Part shown: positions 8,402 through 17,779 of the stretch, piece by piece
Layout of the letters: each line of letters begins with the position of its first letter
Numbering within the stretch: position 1 is the first letter of the stretch
Assembly (NCBI RefSeq): GCF_937127095.1
Contig: NZ_CAKZLP010000021.1
Coordinates: forward strand, 1-33,465
Reading direction: 5' to 3'
Source of the DNA: an uncultured Amphritea sp.
GTDB lineage: Bacteria > Pseudomonadota > Gammaproteobacteria > Pseudomonadales > Balneatricaceae
Length of the DNA: 33,465 nucleotides
Notes under the pieces: generated by a model
What the model saw: the letters and a program-made list of their open reading frames with translations, nothing else
Database searches by the model: none
Told to the model about the DNA's origin: nothing
Made by a program: the position numbers and the translations under genes

Positions 8402-9130
8402 ATGCAAACGATGATAGAGGTGCAGGGGTTAACCAAGGTGTTCACCCTGCACAATCAGGGCGGTATTAAACTGCCGGTTTTTGATGGTATCGATTTTATC
8501 GCTAAACAGGGCGAGTGCACCGTGCTGTTTGGTGAAAGTGGCTCCGGTAAAAGTACCCTGTTGCGTTCACTGTACGCTAACTACCTGCCAACCAGTGGCT
8601 CAATAGCGGTGCGCCATCGTGGTGAGATGACCGCTATAACTGGTGCGGCCAGTCAGACTCTGCTGGAGATTCGCCGGGAAACCATCGGTTACGTCAGCCA
8701 GTTTCTGCGGGTGATTCCCCGGGTGGCCACCCTGGATGTGGTGGCTCAGCCACTGCGGGAGCGGGGCGTAAACGTTGCCACGGCCCACGCCAAAGCGGCT
8801 GAACTGCTGGAACAGCTGCATATTCCGGAACGACTCTGGTCACTGCCTCCGGGCACGTTTTCCGGTGGCGAGCAGCAACGGGTGAATATCGCCCGGGGTT
8901 TTATTGTTGATTACCCGATTCTGCTGCTGGATGAACCCACCGCATCGCTGGATCAGCGTAATGCTGCTGTGGTGGTGGATCTTATCCGTCAGGCCCGTAA
9001 CCGTGGAACGGCTGTGGTGGGTATCTTCCACGATGCTGAGGTACGCGACGCGGTGGCGGATCAGATTTTCCATGTAAATCCTGCCCGCAAAGCAGATGGT
9101 TTGCACACGAATGAAGGGGTTTCAGCATGA
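8402..9130 (+). CDS. phnL: C-P lyase-associated ATP-binding protein PhnL
   Basis: PhnL is a second ABC-type ATPase, resembling LolD/MacB-type ATPases but needed with PhnGHI for forming ribose 1-phosphonate triphosphate. The 242-residue product has Walker [10 protein letters not shown] at residues 44-52, signature [14 protein letters not shown], and Walker [13 protein letters not shown]. The segment [20 protein letters not shown] is typical of PhnL. GGGA upstream (around 8390) serves as ribosome binding site. It overlaps phnM by 4 bases (ATGA at 9127). Confidence 0.95.
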   Translation: MQTMIEVQGLTKVFTLHNQGGIKLPVFDGIDFIAKQGECTVLFGESGSGKSTLLRSLYANYLPTSGSIAVRHRGEMTAITGAASQTLLEIRRETIGYVSQFLRVIPRVATLDVVAQPLRERGVNVATAHAKAAELLEQLHIPERLWSLPPGTFSGGEQQRVNIARGFIVDYPILLLDEPTASLDQRNAAVVVDLIRQARNRGTAVVGIFHDAEVRDAVADQIFHVNPARKADGLHTNEGVSA

Positions 9131-10263
9131 TTCTTACCAACGCACATATCGTGCTGGAAAATGAAGTGATCCAGGGGTCTGTTACGCTGCGTGATGGACT
9201 GATCGAGTCGATTGATCAGGGCTCGGTAACGCTGCCCGGTGCTGTCGATTGTGCCGGGGGGTATCTGGTGCCGGGGATGGTGGAACTGCACACCGATAAC
9301 ATGGAAAAGCACTTTACGCCGCGTCCCGGTGTTGCCTGGCCGGGGCTGTCCGCTTTTAAGGTGCATGATGCACAGATGATCAGTGCTGGCATTACCACGG
9401 TGTTTGATGCGATCTCAGTGGGGGATGTTATCGAAGGCAGTGAACGGCTGAAAAACCTGACCCGTATGGCGGACGCGCTGAGCGAAAGTCGCAGCCGTGG
9501 CTTGACCCGTTCTGATCACCTGTTGCATCTGCGCTGTGAAGTCAGTCATGAAGATACCCTGGGTAACTTTAAGCAGCTGTCAGAGCGGTATCCGCCGCAG
9601 CTGGTGTCGGTGATGGATCACACCCCGGGGCAGCGTCAGTTTGCCAGTCTGGAAAAATATCGGCAGTACTATCAGGGTAAGTACAAACTCTCTGATACCG
9701 AGATGGAAGTCTTTATTAAACGCCAGACCGAAGCCAGCAGGCTTTATAGCGATCAGTATCGGCGCGATATCTGTGCTATCTGCGATGAACGGGGGATTCC
9801 TCTGGCCAGTCATGATGATGCTACCCGTGATCATGTTGCTGAGTCGGTCAGTTTTAACATGGTTATTGCTGAATTTCCCACCACCTATGAAGCCGCCCGT
9901 GCAGCTCACGGGCAGGGGATGGCGGTGCTGATGGGGGCGCCCAATGTCGTGCGCGGTGGCTCACACTCTGGGAATATTGCTGCTCATACACTGGCATCAG
10001 AGGGGTTACTGGATATTCTCTCCAGTGATTACTATCCCGCCAGCCTGCTGGATGCCGCATTTAAACTTGCCAGCGATGAGAGCAATCAGTATGACCTGGC
10101 TAAAGCGATCACGCTGGTGAGCTGTAACCCGGCGAGATCTGTAGGCTTAAGCGATCGTGGCCGGATTGCTCCGGGGTTGAGAGCGGATCTGGTCTGGTGT
10201 GAGGCCACCCATGATCACCCCCATATCCGCCATGTGTGGAAAGATGGCCAACGGGCGTTCTGA
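9127..10263 (+). CDS. phnM: Alpha-D-ribose 1-methylphosphonate 5-triphosphate diphosphatase PhnM
   Basis: PhnM removes pyrophosphate from ribose 1-phosphonate 5-triphosphate to give the PhnJ substrate. The 378-residue amidohydrolase-superfamily protein has an N-terminal small domain ending [15 protein letters not shown] (the metal site, residues about 49-62, in the PhnM variant form), SHDDAT in the middle, and [14 protein letters not shown] and GLRADLVWC near the C-terminus. The length equals that of E. coli PhnM. It overlaps phnL by 4 bases and is followed by phnN after 4 bases. Confidence 0.96.
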   Translation: MILTNAHIVLENEVIQGSVTLRDGLIESIDQGSVTLPGAVDCAGGYLVPGMVELHTDNMEKHFTPRPGVAWPGLSAFKVHDAQMISAGITTVFDAISVGDVIEGSERLKNLTRMADALSESRSRGLTRSDHLLHLRCEVSHEDTLGNFKQLSERYPPQLVSVMDHTPGQRQFASLEKYRQYYQGKYKLSDTEMEVFIKRQTEASRLYSDQYRRDICAICDERGIPLASHDDATRDHVAESVSFNMVIAEFPTTYEAARAAHGQGMAVLMGAPNVVRGGSHSGNIAAHTLASEGLLDILSSDYYPASLLDAAFKLASDESNQYDLAKAITLVSCNPARSVGLSDRGRIAPGLRADLVWCEATHDHPHIRHVWKDGQRAF

Positions 10264-10267
10264 CACT

Positions 10268-10843
10268 ATGTCATATCTATTCTATGTCACCGGTCCGTCG
10301 GGCAGCGGTAAGGATTCACTGATCAATGGTTTACGTGACCGGCTGGGGGGTGACCACGCGGTGCTGTTTGCTCACCGCTATATCACCCGGTGCTGGAAAG
10401 CGGGAGGCGAGAACCATGTTGAACTGAGTGTCAGTGAGTTTCAGCAGCGTTCGCAATTCGGATTGTTCAGTATGGAGTGGCAGGCGAATAATTGCTGCTA
10501 CGCCATCGGCACTGAGATTGATAGCTGGCTCAACAGTGGTCATTCGGTTGTGGTGAATGGCTCCCGTGCCCATCTCGAAGAGGCGATCAGCCATTTTGGT
10601 GAACGCCTGATACCGATACTGATTATGGTTGATCCGGATAACCTCAGAGAGCGGCTGCTGAATCGGGGCCGGGAACATGCGTCTGAGATCGATGCCCGCA
10701 TCGCTCGCAACCTGAAGTTTGAACTCAACCTGTATGGCCGTGCAGTCGAGTTAGCTAATAACGGCGATCTGGCGACCGCGGTGGATCGCTTCTATGACAT
10801 TGTCATGCAGTATGTCGGGACCTGTTGCGATGCTGAAAATTGA
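10268..10843 (+). CDS. phnN: Ribose 1,5-bisphosphate phosphokinase PhnN
   Basis: PhnN phosphorylates ribose 1,5-bisphosphate to 5-phosphoribosyl 1-diphosphate, returning the sugar from C-P lyase to nucleotide metabolism. The 191-residue protein is guanylate-kinase-like with P-loop GPSGSGKDS at residues 9-17; the Asp after Lys is usual in this family. HRYITR and FGLFSMEWQANNCCYAIG are further family segments. ATG 10268, 4 bases after phnM, is chosen over an upstream start at 10199 that would lie within phnM and add no family sequence. Its end overlaps phnP by 14 bases. Confidence 0.94.
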   Translation: MSYLFYVTGPSGSGKDSLINGLRDRLGGDHAVLFAHRYITRCWKAGGENHVELSVSEFQQRSQFGLFSMEWQANNCCYAIGTEIDSWLNSGHSVVVNGSRAHLEEAISHFGERLIPILIMVDPDNLRERLLNRGREHASEIDARIARNLKFELNLYGRAVELANNGDLATAVDRFYDIVMQYVGTCCDAEN

Positions 10844-11621
10844 GTTTCTCGGCAGTGGTAATGCGGCGGGTGTACCGGTTTGGGGTTGCGACTGTAGTGC
10901 CTGTAAGGCGGCTCAGTCTGATCCGAGTAAGCGGCGCAGAGGGGCCTCTCTGGCGATTCATACGGATGAAGGGGTAACACTGGTTGATGCCGGGCTGACC
11001 GATCTGGCTGAACGCTTTAGTTTTGACTCAGTAAAGCGGATTCTGCTGACCCATTTTCATATGGACCATGTGCAGGGATTGTTTCATCTGCGCTGGTCAG
11101 AACAGCAGAGGTCGATACCGGTATTCCGTCCCGATGACCCTTTAGGCGCGGATGATCTGTATAAACATCCCGGCGTGTTTGAGTTTCAACCCCCGTTTAA
11201 GGCCTTTGATTCGGTCGAGTGGCCCGGCTTCAGGGTCGTTGCGCTGCCGCTGATCCACTCCAGAGAAACCTTTGGCTATCTGATCAGCAATGATTGTTAT
11301 TGTATGGCGTATCTTACCGATACGGCTGGGTTGCCGCCCGACACTCTGAGTTATCTGCAGCGTTATCCGGTGGATGATCTGGTGCTGGATTGCAGCGAGC
11401 CTCCCCGGGAATCGATGCCCCGCAACCATAATGATCTGAATGCCGCATTCGATCTGTGGCGACAAAGCGGGGCAAGCCGTCTCTGGCTCACTCATATAAG
11501 CCATCGGTTGGATTGCTGGCTGGAGCATTCCGCCGCTACACTACCTGAAGGGGTGTATATCGCCCGGGATGGAATGCTGTTTGAGATAGAAAGGGGTGTT
11601 GAGACAGATAATGACACTTGA
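10830..11621 (+). CDS. phnP: 5-phospho-alpha-D-ribosyl 1,2-cyclic phosphate phosphodiesterase PhnP
   Basis: PhnP opens the cyclic phosphate left by PhnJ, giving ribose 1,5-bisphosphate for PhnN. The 263-residue metallo-beta-lactamase-fold protein has the di-metal motif His75-x-His77-x-Asp79-His80 and an N-terminal CxCxxC (Cys20, Cys22, Cys25) that matches the structural zinc site of E. coli PhnP, with a late WLTHISHRLD histidine pair. The start at 10830 is chosen because the conserved MLKIEFLGSGNAAGVP begins there; upstream in-frame codons lie in phnN. Fourteen bases overlap phnN, and the EamA-type gene starts 11 bases before the phnP stop ends. Confidence 0.95.
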   Translation: MLKIEFLGSGNAAGVPVWGCDCSACKAAQSDPSKRRRGASLAIHTDEGVTLVDAGLTDLAERFSFDSVKRILLTHFHMDHVQGLFHLRWSEQQRSIPVFRPDDPLGADDLYKHPGVFEFQPPFKAFDSVEWPGFRVVALPLIHSRETFGYLISNDCYCMAYLTDTAGLPPDTLSYLQRYPVDDLVLDCSEPPRESMPRNHNDLNAAFDLWRQSGASRLWLTHISHRLDCWLEHSAATLPEGVYIARDGMLFEIERGVETDNDT

Positions 11622-12465
11622 TCCGGAAATTGCCGTCGTCCTGTCGGTTATGATGCATGTCACCTGGAACCTGATCGCCCGCTATCAGTCTGCCAGCGCG
11701 TTCCCTTTATGGTGGGTGTTGCTGGTGCATCTGGTAATATTTGCTCCCTGGGGGTTCTGGTCACTGGTGACGCAGGTTGACTGGTCACTCTCGTTTGCCT
11801 TGTTGCTGCTGATCTCAGCATCCGCCAACGTGGTCTACTTTATGGGGCTGCGACAGGCCTATCATCATGCTCCGGTACCGCTGGTCTATCCGCTGGTGAG
11901 AAGCTCTCCGCTGTTGATCGCCATCTGGAGTGTGTTGTTTCTTGGAGAGACGCTAGGCGTCTGGGCCTGGGGCGGTATTATTGTCAGTGTGGCCGGGTTG
12001 TTAATTCTGGCGTTTAGTTCTGGCTCTCCCTCTGATAAACGGGCACTGCCCTGGGCGATGGTGGCAATGCTGGGGACCAGTGTCTATTCGCTGAGTGATA
12101 AAGCTGCGGTTGCAAGTCTGCAGAGCTTTGGCGCCATTATTGGTTTTATCTCTGTGGGGTATCTCGCCTCCTGGCTGGCGCTGACATTGTTGCTTTATCG
12201 CCAAACGACTGGCTGGCGACCAGAGCGTTGCATCTCTCCATTAGCGCTGCTGGCGGGGGGGGTTTGTATCGGTCTGGCCTACGCGCTGGTGGTATTCGCG
12301 ATGAAACAGATGCCATCGGCGGTGGTGGTGGCGTATTCCAATGCCGGGATCATCCTGGCATCGCTTATCTCAATCATTTTCTTTCGTGAACGAACTGCCT
12401 GGCAGCAGAGGGTTCTTGCCGCTGTCACAATTCTGGTTGGTATTGTCATGATCTATCAGGGGTAG
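11611..12465 (+). CDS. EamA-family (DMT superfamily) membrane transporter at the end of the phn operon
   Basis: The 284-residue product is hydrophobic throughout, with about ten predicted membrane spans and the two-fold EamA repeat. YHHAPVPLVYPLVRSSPLLIAIWSVLFLGE at about residues 87-117 and MKQMPSAVVVAYSNAGIILASLISIIFFRE near the end are the equivalent helices of the two halves. Members move small metabolites across the inner membrane; the substrate is unknown here. The start lies within phnP, with AAGGGG at 11591-11596 as a distant ribosome binding site, so it is co-transcribed and probably coupled with phnP. It has no counterpart in the E. coli phn operon; handling of a phosphonate or breakdown product is an inference from position only. 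Confidence 0.85.
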   Translation: MTLDPEIAVVLSVMMHVTWNLIARYQSASAFPLWWVLLVHLVIFAPWGFWSLVTQVDWSLSFALLLLISASANVVYFMGLRQAYHHAPVPLVYPLVRSSPLLIAIWSVLFLGETLGVWAWGGIIVSVAGLLILAFSSGSPSDKRALPWAMVAMLGTSVYSLSDKAAVASLQSFGAIIGFISVGYLASWLALTLLLYRQTTGWRPERCISPLALLAGGVCIGLAYALVVFAMKQMPSAVVVAYSNAGIILASLISIIFFRERTAWQQRVLAAVTILVGIVMIYQG

Positions 12466-12504
12466 CCGGCGACCTTAGCGGTATTGTTGCGGTTAAAAGT
12501 ATCT

Positions 12505-13689
12505 ATGAATAAAGCTGATTCTCTGTGGCCGGTTTTTATCACCTTTCTGCGGCTGGGGCTGACCTCTTTCGGTGGGCCGGTCGCCCATCTCGGCTATTTT
12601 CGCGAGGAGTTCGTGGTGCGACAGCGCTGGCTGTCCGAGCAGGCTTACGCTGATCTGGTTGCCCTCTGCCAGTTTTTACCGGGTCCTGCGAGCAGCCAGG
12701 TGGGGCTGGCGATTGGTTTGTCCCGCGCGGGATATGCAGGTGCAATCGTCGCCTGGATGGGTTTTACTCTGCCTTCAGCGATAGGTTTAGTGCTGCTGGC
12801 GTTTGGCTATCAGGTATTTGGCGAAGCCATTCCTGACGGCTTGCTAGCCGGGTTGAAGCTGGTAGCTCTGGCCGTGGTAGCACAGGCGGTCTGGGGGATG
12901 GCGGGTAACCTGTGTCAGGGCACGGTGAAAATCACGCTGATGCTGTTTTCCGCCTGTGTGGTGGTGATTAGCAGCACTGTGGTGAGTCAGATTGGGGTGA
13001 TGCTGGTTGCCGCTATGGCGGGGCTGGTGCTTATCCGCCCGGACAGTAGAGTATCTGGCGATTACTTAATCATCGGCATCAGTCGTCGAGCCGGAATTTT
13101 GTGGCTGGTGGTTTTTATCCTGTTACTGCTGGGGTTGCCGTTGCTGCAGCAGCTATTTCCAAGTCAGCTATTAACCCTGATTGATAGCTTTTACCGTACC
13201 GGTTCGCTGGTATTTGGTGGGGGACATGTAGTGCTGCCGCTGTTGCAAACAGAAACTGTTGCCACTGGCCTGGTTACCCCGGATGCTTTTCTGGCAGGTT
13301 ATGGTGTGACTCAGGCCGTTCCCGGGCCATTGTTTACTTTCAGCGCTTTTCTAGGGGCGTCGATGCAACAGGAACCTTCCGGCATAACGGGGGCGGTGGT
13401 GTGTCTATTGGCGATATTTTTACCCTCATTCCTGTTGGTTTTTGCCGCATTACCCTTTTGGCAAAGCCTTCGTGGCAATCGTCAGACACGCTCGGCGCTT
13501 GCTGGTTTGAATGCTGCCGTAGTGGGTATTCTGCTGGCTGCACTCTACGATCCGGTCTGGACCAGTAGTATTCACCGACCTGCGGAGTTTGCATTTGCGC
13601 TACTGGCTTATATGGCTTTGGTATTCTGGAAGTTGAAACCCTGGTTGGTGGTGATGTTTTCAGCGGGCCTGGGGACGATTTTTCTGTGA
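12505..13689 (+). CDS. chrA: Chromate efflux transporter ChrA (two-domain CHR family)
   Basis: The 394-residue membrane protein contains two CHR domains. The first begins FITFLRLGLTSFGGPVAHLGYFREEFV with WLSEQAYADLVALCQFLPGPASSQVG. The second has FYRTGSLVFGGGHVVLPLLQTE and FLAGYGVTQAVPGPLFTFSAFLGA. These FGGP, PGPxS and FGGGxVVLP motifs define long-chain ChrA, which expels chromate from the cytoplasm. ATG 12505 is preferred over an earlier TTG at 12484 because the family start follows it. It lies 39 bases after the EamA gene; it may be read through from the phn operon or have its own promoter. No terminator was seen on either side. Confidence 0.92.
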   Translation: MNKADSLWPVFITFLRLGLTSFGGPVAHLGYFREEFVVRQRWLSEQAYADLVALCQFLPGPASSQVGLAIGLSRAGYAGAIVAWMGFTLPSAIGLVLLAFGYQVFGEAIPDGLLAGLKLVALAVVAQAVWGMAGNLCQGTVKITLMLFSACVVVISSTVVSQIGVMLVAAMAGLVLIRPDSRVSGDYLIIGISRRAGILWLVVFILLLLGLPLLQQLFPSQLLTLIDSFYRTGSLVFGGGHVVLPLLQTETVATGLVTPDAFLAGYGVTQAVPGPLFTFSAFLGASMQQEPSGITGAVVCLLAIFLPSFLLVFAALPFWQSLRGNRQTRSALAGLNAAVVGILLAALYDPVWTSSIHRPAEFAFALLAYMALVFWKLKPWLVVMFSAGLGTIFL

Positions 13690-13867
13690 GATGTTTGTGC
13701 TGATAATAAGTTATATACACCGTTTTTTTCAGCGTGTACTGTTCGTAACGTGAGTCGTATCGCCTGATGTGGTCAAAAAAAACAGGAAAACGTGCCTTAA
13801 GTTATCTGATATTGACGTGTTTTGTCGTATAGTCCTAGCTGTAACCAGCAAAAGAAGTATATAGCAC

Positions 13868-14917
13868 ATGGGTAAAAATAAACCTAATCCCTATTCCGAT
13901 GACACCTATGAAAAGGCCGCCGCTAATCTCAGGCTGGCGCTGTCTATCCTGGGTGAACATCGTCTGCCAAGCTCACCAATCAATTATCGTCTTGCGTATG
14001 ATCTGATTGATGGCAGAAGCCGCTCTCTGAATACCGAATTCAAGACGATATTATCCTCTGATAGTGATGATATGAATGAGGATTTATGGGCGCTGTATCG
14101 CAGGTTTTATGTTCAGGATGAGGAAGCCCTGGAACTGATACGCGCAGAACTTCAGGGAATTGTTTCTGGTGTGGTAAACGAATGCGGATCAGCCAGTGGT
14201 GATTTGTTGGGATATTCTGACAGACTAAACTCGCTGGCTGACCTAGTGTGTAGTGATGCCGATTCTGAACTGACGCTGGTTGCGGTCAGGGATGCGATTA
14301 AAGATACCCGGCAGGTTGCCGTATCTCAACAGAAGTTGGGTTGTCAGCTTGCCGAAGTGCTGAAAGAGGTACGTGAGATACATAAAGCGATCGATGAGGT
14401 TCGCGAGGAGTCCCATGTTGACCCTCTGACCGGGGTCTCCAACCGTCGTGCTTTTGATCTGGCTTTGGCGAGTCTGATCGATAAGTCGGTGGAGCACAAT
14501 GAGCCTCTCAGCCTGCTGTTGTGTGATATCGACTCTTTTAAACAGTTTAACGATGATTATGGTCATCTGGTGGGCGATAAAGTGCTGCAGTTTGTGGCCA
14601 AACAGTTGAAGAATTCGATTAAAGGCAGAGACTTTGTTTGTCGTTTTGGTGGTGAAGAGTTCGCCATTATTCTGCCGCACACGCCGCTTAAAAATGGCCT
14701 TATTGTTGCTGATCAGCTGAGGCTTAGCATCTCAAAAAGTCGTTTGAAAAGGGCAAACTCAGATGAGGTTTATGGCAACGTAACCCTGTCATTCGGTGTG
14801 GCTGAACTGGCAGCCGATGAAACCCGCAACGATCTGATCGAACGTGCCGACAGGGCCTTGTATAAGGCTAAGCATAATGGCCGTAACCGGGTTGAGGCCA
14901 GCGTTGCTGGAGAGTAA
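13868..14917 (+). CDS. GGDEF-domain diguanylate cyclase, cytoplasmic
   Basis: The 349-residue protein has no membrane segment. Residues 1-180 are a mainly helical, unassigned sensor region, ending in a coiled-coil-like linker (LKEVREIHKAIDEVREE). The GGDEF domain starts at about residue 184 (DPLTGVSNRRAFD) and has the active GGEEF signature at 261-265, so it should make cyclic di-GMP from GTP. The product-inhibition I-site, normally RxxD five residues before the signature, reads KGRD (252-255), so Arg is replaced by Lys and feedback inhibition may be weak. It is a single gene with 178 bases of untranscribed-looking DNA before it. Confidence 0.92.
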   Translation: MGKNKPNPYSDDTYEKAAANLRLALSILGEHRLPSSPINYRLAYDLIDGRSRSLNTEFKTILSSDSDDMNEDLWALYRRFYVQDEEALELIRAELQGIVSGVVNECGSASGDLLGYSDRLNSLADLVCSDADSELTLVAVRDAIKDTRQVAVSQQKLGCQLAEVLKEVREIHKAIDEVREESHVDPLTGVSNRRAFDLALASLIDKSVEHNEPLSLLLCDIDSFKQFNDDYGHLVGDKVLQFVAKQLKNSIKGRDFVCRFGGEEFAIILPHTPLKNGLIVADQLRLSISKSRLKRANSDEVYGNVTLSFGVAELAADETRNDLIERADRALYKAKHNGRNRVEASVAGE

Positions 14918-14942
14918 CCCGGTAACCCCGAGCCAATAAAGT

Positions 14943-15455
14943 TTAGTTTTTAAACACCAGTCGGTTGTTCACATCCCGGCTCTGTTTAATTAACTCCCCA
15001 TGATCTATCTGACGGTTCTGCTTAGCCATCCGGTCGTAGAGTAATACATTCACGGTAGCGGCCAGATTCATACAGCCGACCGTAGGCACGTAAACAACCG
15101 CATCCGCCAGATCAACTATCGACTGATCAATCGAGCCATCTTCCGGGCCAAAAATGTACAGGGCATCTTCCGGGTGGCTGAACTCGGGCAGGGGAATCGC
15201 GCCTTCCGCCAGTTCGACACAGATCAGTTTTCCATGCTTACCCACCAGTTCAGCAAATGACTCGACCGCGGTTAATGGGATCTGTTTATTGATGTCGCGG
15301 GTGTCCATATGATACTTAGCCGCGCGCTCAAAGCGAGTGCCGCTGTAGTAGATTGCCGATGCGCCATAGCACCCGGCTGCACGCATCACGGCCCCCACAT
15401 TGGAGGGGCTTTTGGGGTTGCACAATGCGATGGCTACTGACCCTTGGTTTTCCAC
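14943..15455 (-). CDS. SPOUT (TrmH/SpoU-family) RNA methyltransferase
   Basis: The 170-residue product is a minimal SPOUT methyltransferase. The N-terminus (ALCNPKSPSNVGAVMRAAGCYGA) matches motif 1 with its conserved Asn for 2'-O-ribose methylation. The C-terminal knot is seen as YIFGPEDGSID and VYVPTVGCMNLAATVNVLLYDR. These enzymes use S-adenosylmethionine to methylate tRNA or rRNA; the target site cannot be named. It is the last gene of a - strand cluster behind the glutaminase (30-base gap) and converges on the diguanylate cyclase with 25 bases between stops. Confidence 0.88.
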   Translation of the reverse strand: MENQGSVAIALCNPKSPSNVGAVMRAAGCYGASAIYYSGTRFERAAKYHMDTRDINKQIPLTAVESFAELVGKHGKLICVELAEGAIPLPEFSHPEDALYIFGPEDGSIDQSIVDLADAVVYVPTVGCMNLAATVNVLLYDRMAKQNRQIDHGELIKQSRDVNNRLVFKN

Positions 15456-15485
15456 ACTAAAATCCTTATGTAATCGGTTAACTCA

Positions 15486-16403
15486 TCAGCCAAAAATAGA
15501 CCAGCCGGTATGCTGTACCAGCTTTTCCAGTGCTTCGGTGCCCAGCTTGCTGTTGCCCACTTCATCGAGACCAGGTGACCATACCGCGATTGACGCCTTA
15601 CCCGGTGCGATGGCCAGAATTCCACCGCCGACACCACTTTTACCCGGCAGGCCGACCCTGAAGGCGAATTCTCCAGAACCGTCATAGTGGCCACACATCA
15701 GCATCAGCGAGTTAATCCGTCGGGCACGCAGTGCCGAAACTACCCGTTTTCCGGTCACAGGATTGCGGCCATCGTCGACCAGAAAAAGTCCTGATTTGGC
15801 CAGCTGTTGGCTGTTCATGGCGATAGAACAGTGGTGAAAATAGGTCCCTAATACGCAATCAACCGGGTTTTGCATCCGTCCAAATGACGCCATAAAGTGA
15901 GCCAGAGAGGCGTTCCGGTCACCGGTAATGAGTTCTGACTGTGCCACTTTATCATCGATACTGATGCTGTCATCATCGGCGATGAAGCGTACAAACTGTA
16001 GAATTTCAGCCAGTGTCTCTTTCGGCTGGTGGCCCATCAGGATGGCATCGGCGATAGCAATTGCACCGGCATTGATGAAGGGGTTTCTCGGTTTGCCCTG
16101 TTCATGTTCCAGCTGGACGATGGAGTTAAACGGATCGCCTGAGGGTTCACGGCCAACCCGCGACCATACCGCATCACCGAGTTTGCCCAGTGCAATCGTC
16201 AGGGTAAATACTTTGGATATACTCTGTATCGAGAACAGCCGCTCACTGTGACCCGCACTGAACACCCGTCCGTCCGCCAGCGCCACGGTAATTGCGAACT
16301 GGTTGGGATCGACACAAGCTAGTTGCGGAATATAATCTGCCACCTTACCCCGGTCTTCACTCGCGCCGACCGTGGCGACGATCTCATCTAAAATATCTTG
16401 CAA
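15486..16403 (-). CDS. glsB: Glutaminase (serine-dependent, GlsA/GlsB type)
   Basis: The enzyme hydrolyses glutamine to glutamate and ammonia in the cytoplasm. The 305-residue product has the beta-lactamase-like catalytic SxxK as Ser61-Ile-Ser-Lys64 within [12 protein letters not shown]. Other family marks are [49 protein letters not shown] and [12 protein letters not shown]. The length matches other bacterial glutaminases. It is 11 bases downstream of the RhlE-type helicase and very likely shares its message. Whether to call it glsA or glsB cannot be settled without comparison. Confidence 0.94.
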   Translation of the reverse strand: MQDILDEIVATVGASEDRGKVADYIPQLACVDPNQFAITVALADGRVFSAGHSERLFSIQSISKVFTLTIALGKLGDAVWSRVGREPSGDPFNSIVQLEHEQGKPRNPFINAGAIAIADAILMGHQPKETLAEILQFVRFIADDDSISIDDKVAQSELITGDRNASLAHFMASFGRMQNPVDCVLGTYFHHCSIAMNSQQLAKSGLFLVDDGRNPVTGKRVVSALRARRINSLMLMCGHYDGSGEFAFRVGLPGKSGVGGGILAIAPGKASIAVWSPGLDEVGNSKLGTEALEKLVQHTGWSIFG

Positions 16404-16414
16404 CGTTATACTCC

Positions 16415-17644
16415 TTATCGACGCCGTGAGCGCCCTGAAGGTTTGCCGCGGCCATTGCGATTCTGACCACCCCGGCTATTACCTTTCTTCTTCGTCTGGG
16501 AGAAATCCTGATCCAGATTCGGTTCATATCCGGGTAGCCACTGCTGCATCAGTGGGGTGTCGAGAATTTTATGAACTTCATCAAGCAACCACTTCTCATC
16601 GGCGCTCAGCAGGGTGATGGCCAAACCGGTTTCACCCGCCCGGCCAGTACGGCCAATACGGTGAATATAATCTTCAGCGTTATGCGGCAGTTCATAGTTG
16701 ATCACATATTTAAGTTGCTGAATATCCAGACCCCGGGATGCAACATCGGTGGCAACCAGAACCCTGATTGTGCCGTTTTTAAAGCCTTCGAGCGCTCTTT
16801 CACGGGCACCCTGAGATTTGTCCCCATGTATCGCTTCGGTTTTTAAACCGTCCTTACACATCTCTTTGGCAAGGTCATCAGCGCCTTGTTTCGTCCGGGT
16901 AAAAACCAGTACCTGTTGCCAGTTATTGGCGCCGATAAGGTAGGAGGTGATCTCACGTTTACGCTGTTTATCCACCTCGTAGGCGATCTGTTTGACCTGA
17001 CTGGCAGCCGCATTTCGCTCATCAACTTCGATCAGTAACGGATTGTTCAGCAGTTGTTGGCTGAGTTTGAATATCGCATCGTCAAAGGTAGCGGAAAACA
17101 GCAGCGTCTGGCGGCTATCCGGTACTGAGCGCAGAATCCGTTTGATATCATCAATGAAACCCATATCCAGCATCCGGTCGGCTTCATCCAGTACGAAGAA
17201 CGCCAACTGACTCAGGTCGATCGCCTCACGGGAAAGCAGGTCAATCAACCGTCCCGGCGTCGCCACCAGTATATCAACGCCCTGTTCGATGGCATCCAGC
17301 TGAGGGTTAATGCTGACCCCACCATAGGCTATTACGGTGTGCAGAGCGAGATACTGGCCATAGTGCCTGAAGCTTTGTCCCACTTGTTGTGCAAGTTCCC
17401 GGGTCGGCGTGAGAATCAGCGCTTTAACCACCGGGGCAGGAGCGTTCATTTCACCTAAAGTGTGAAGAATGGGCAGGGCAAACGCGGCGGTTTTCCCGGT
17501 GCCGGTCTGCGCCCCCGCCATCACATCCTGATGGTTTAAAATAGCCGGAATCGCTTCCCGTTGAATCGGGGTGGGCTGGTGGTAGCCTTTTTCTTCGATG
17601 GCTTGCAGCAGAGCGGGGTGTAAACCAAATGATGCGAAACTCAT
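16415..17644 (-). CDS. rhlE: DEAD-box ATP-dependent RNA helicase, RhlE type
   Basis: The 409-residue protein has all helicase motifs: Q-motif ([13 protein letters not shown]), motif I AQTGTGKT at about 45-52, Ia PTRELAQQ, motif [12 protein letters not shown], motif III SAT, motif [12 protein letters not shown] and motif [12 protein letters not shown]. Its short basic tail of Arg, Gly, Lys and Asn resembles RhlE rather than the longer tails of SrmB or DeaD. It unwinds RNA in ribosome assembly or mRNA decay, often at low temperature. It heads a - strand cluster with the glutaminase and the RNA methyltransferase. Confidence 0.93.
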   Translation of the reverse strand: MSFASFGLHPALLQAIEEKGYHQPTPIQREAIPAILNHQDVMAGAQTGTGKTAAFALPILHTLGEMNAPAPVVKALILTPTRELAQQVGQSFRHYGQYLALHTVIAYGGVSINPQLDAIEQGVDILVATPGRLIDLLSREAIDLSQLAFFVLDEADRMLDMGFIDDIKRILRSVPDSRQTLLFSATFDDAIFKLSQQLLNNPLLIEVDERNAAASQVKQIAYEVDKQRKREITSYLIGANNWQQVLVFTRTKQGADDLAKEMCKDGLKTEAIHGDKSQGARERALEGFKNGTIRVLVATDVASRGLDIQQLKYVINYELPHNAEDYIHRIGRTGRAGETGLAITLLSADEKWLLDEVHKILDTPLMQQWLPGYEPNLDQDFSQTKKKGNSRGGQNRNGRGKPSGRSRRR

Positions 17645-17738
17645 GACCTGTGCCTTAACGTTTTAATAGGCGCGAGTTTAGCAGATCGGTTATCTATTTG
17701 CGGCTGAAAAATAGGCTGGAAGGTTAACGCGGGAGAAA

Positions 17739-17769
17739 CCGGGCCAGAAATAGAGCTATGCTGGCCCGG
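17739..17769 (-). terminator. Candidate terminator after the ParA-like gene
   Basis: A perfect 9-bp GC-rich stem pairs 17739-17747 with 17761-17769 around a 13-base loop. It begins 10 bases past the ParA-like stop on the - strand. The following bases read TTTCTCCC, so the U tract is poor; it may be only a stabilising hairpin. Confidence 0.5.
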
Positions 17770-17779
17770 CAGAAGAGGG

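Noticed and set aside
13812..13833. TTGACG and TATAGT as a sigma-70 promoter before the GGDEF gene
   Set aside because: The spacing is only 10 bases, too short for a standard promoter, so no call was made.
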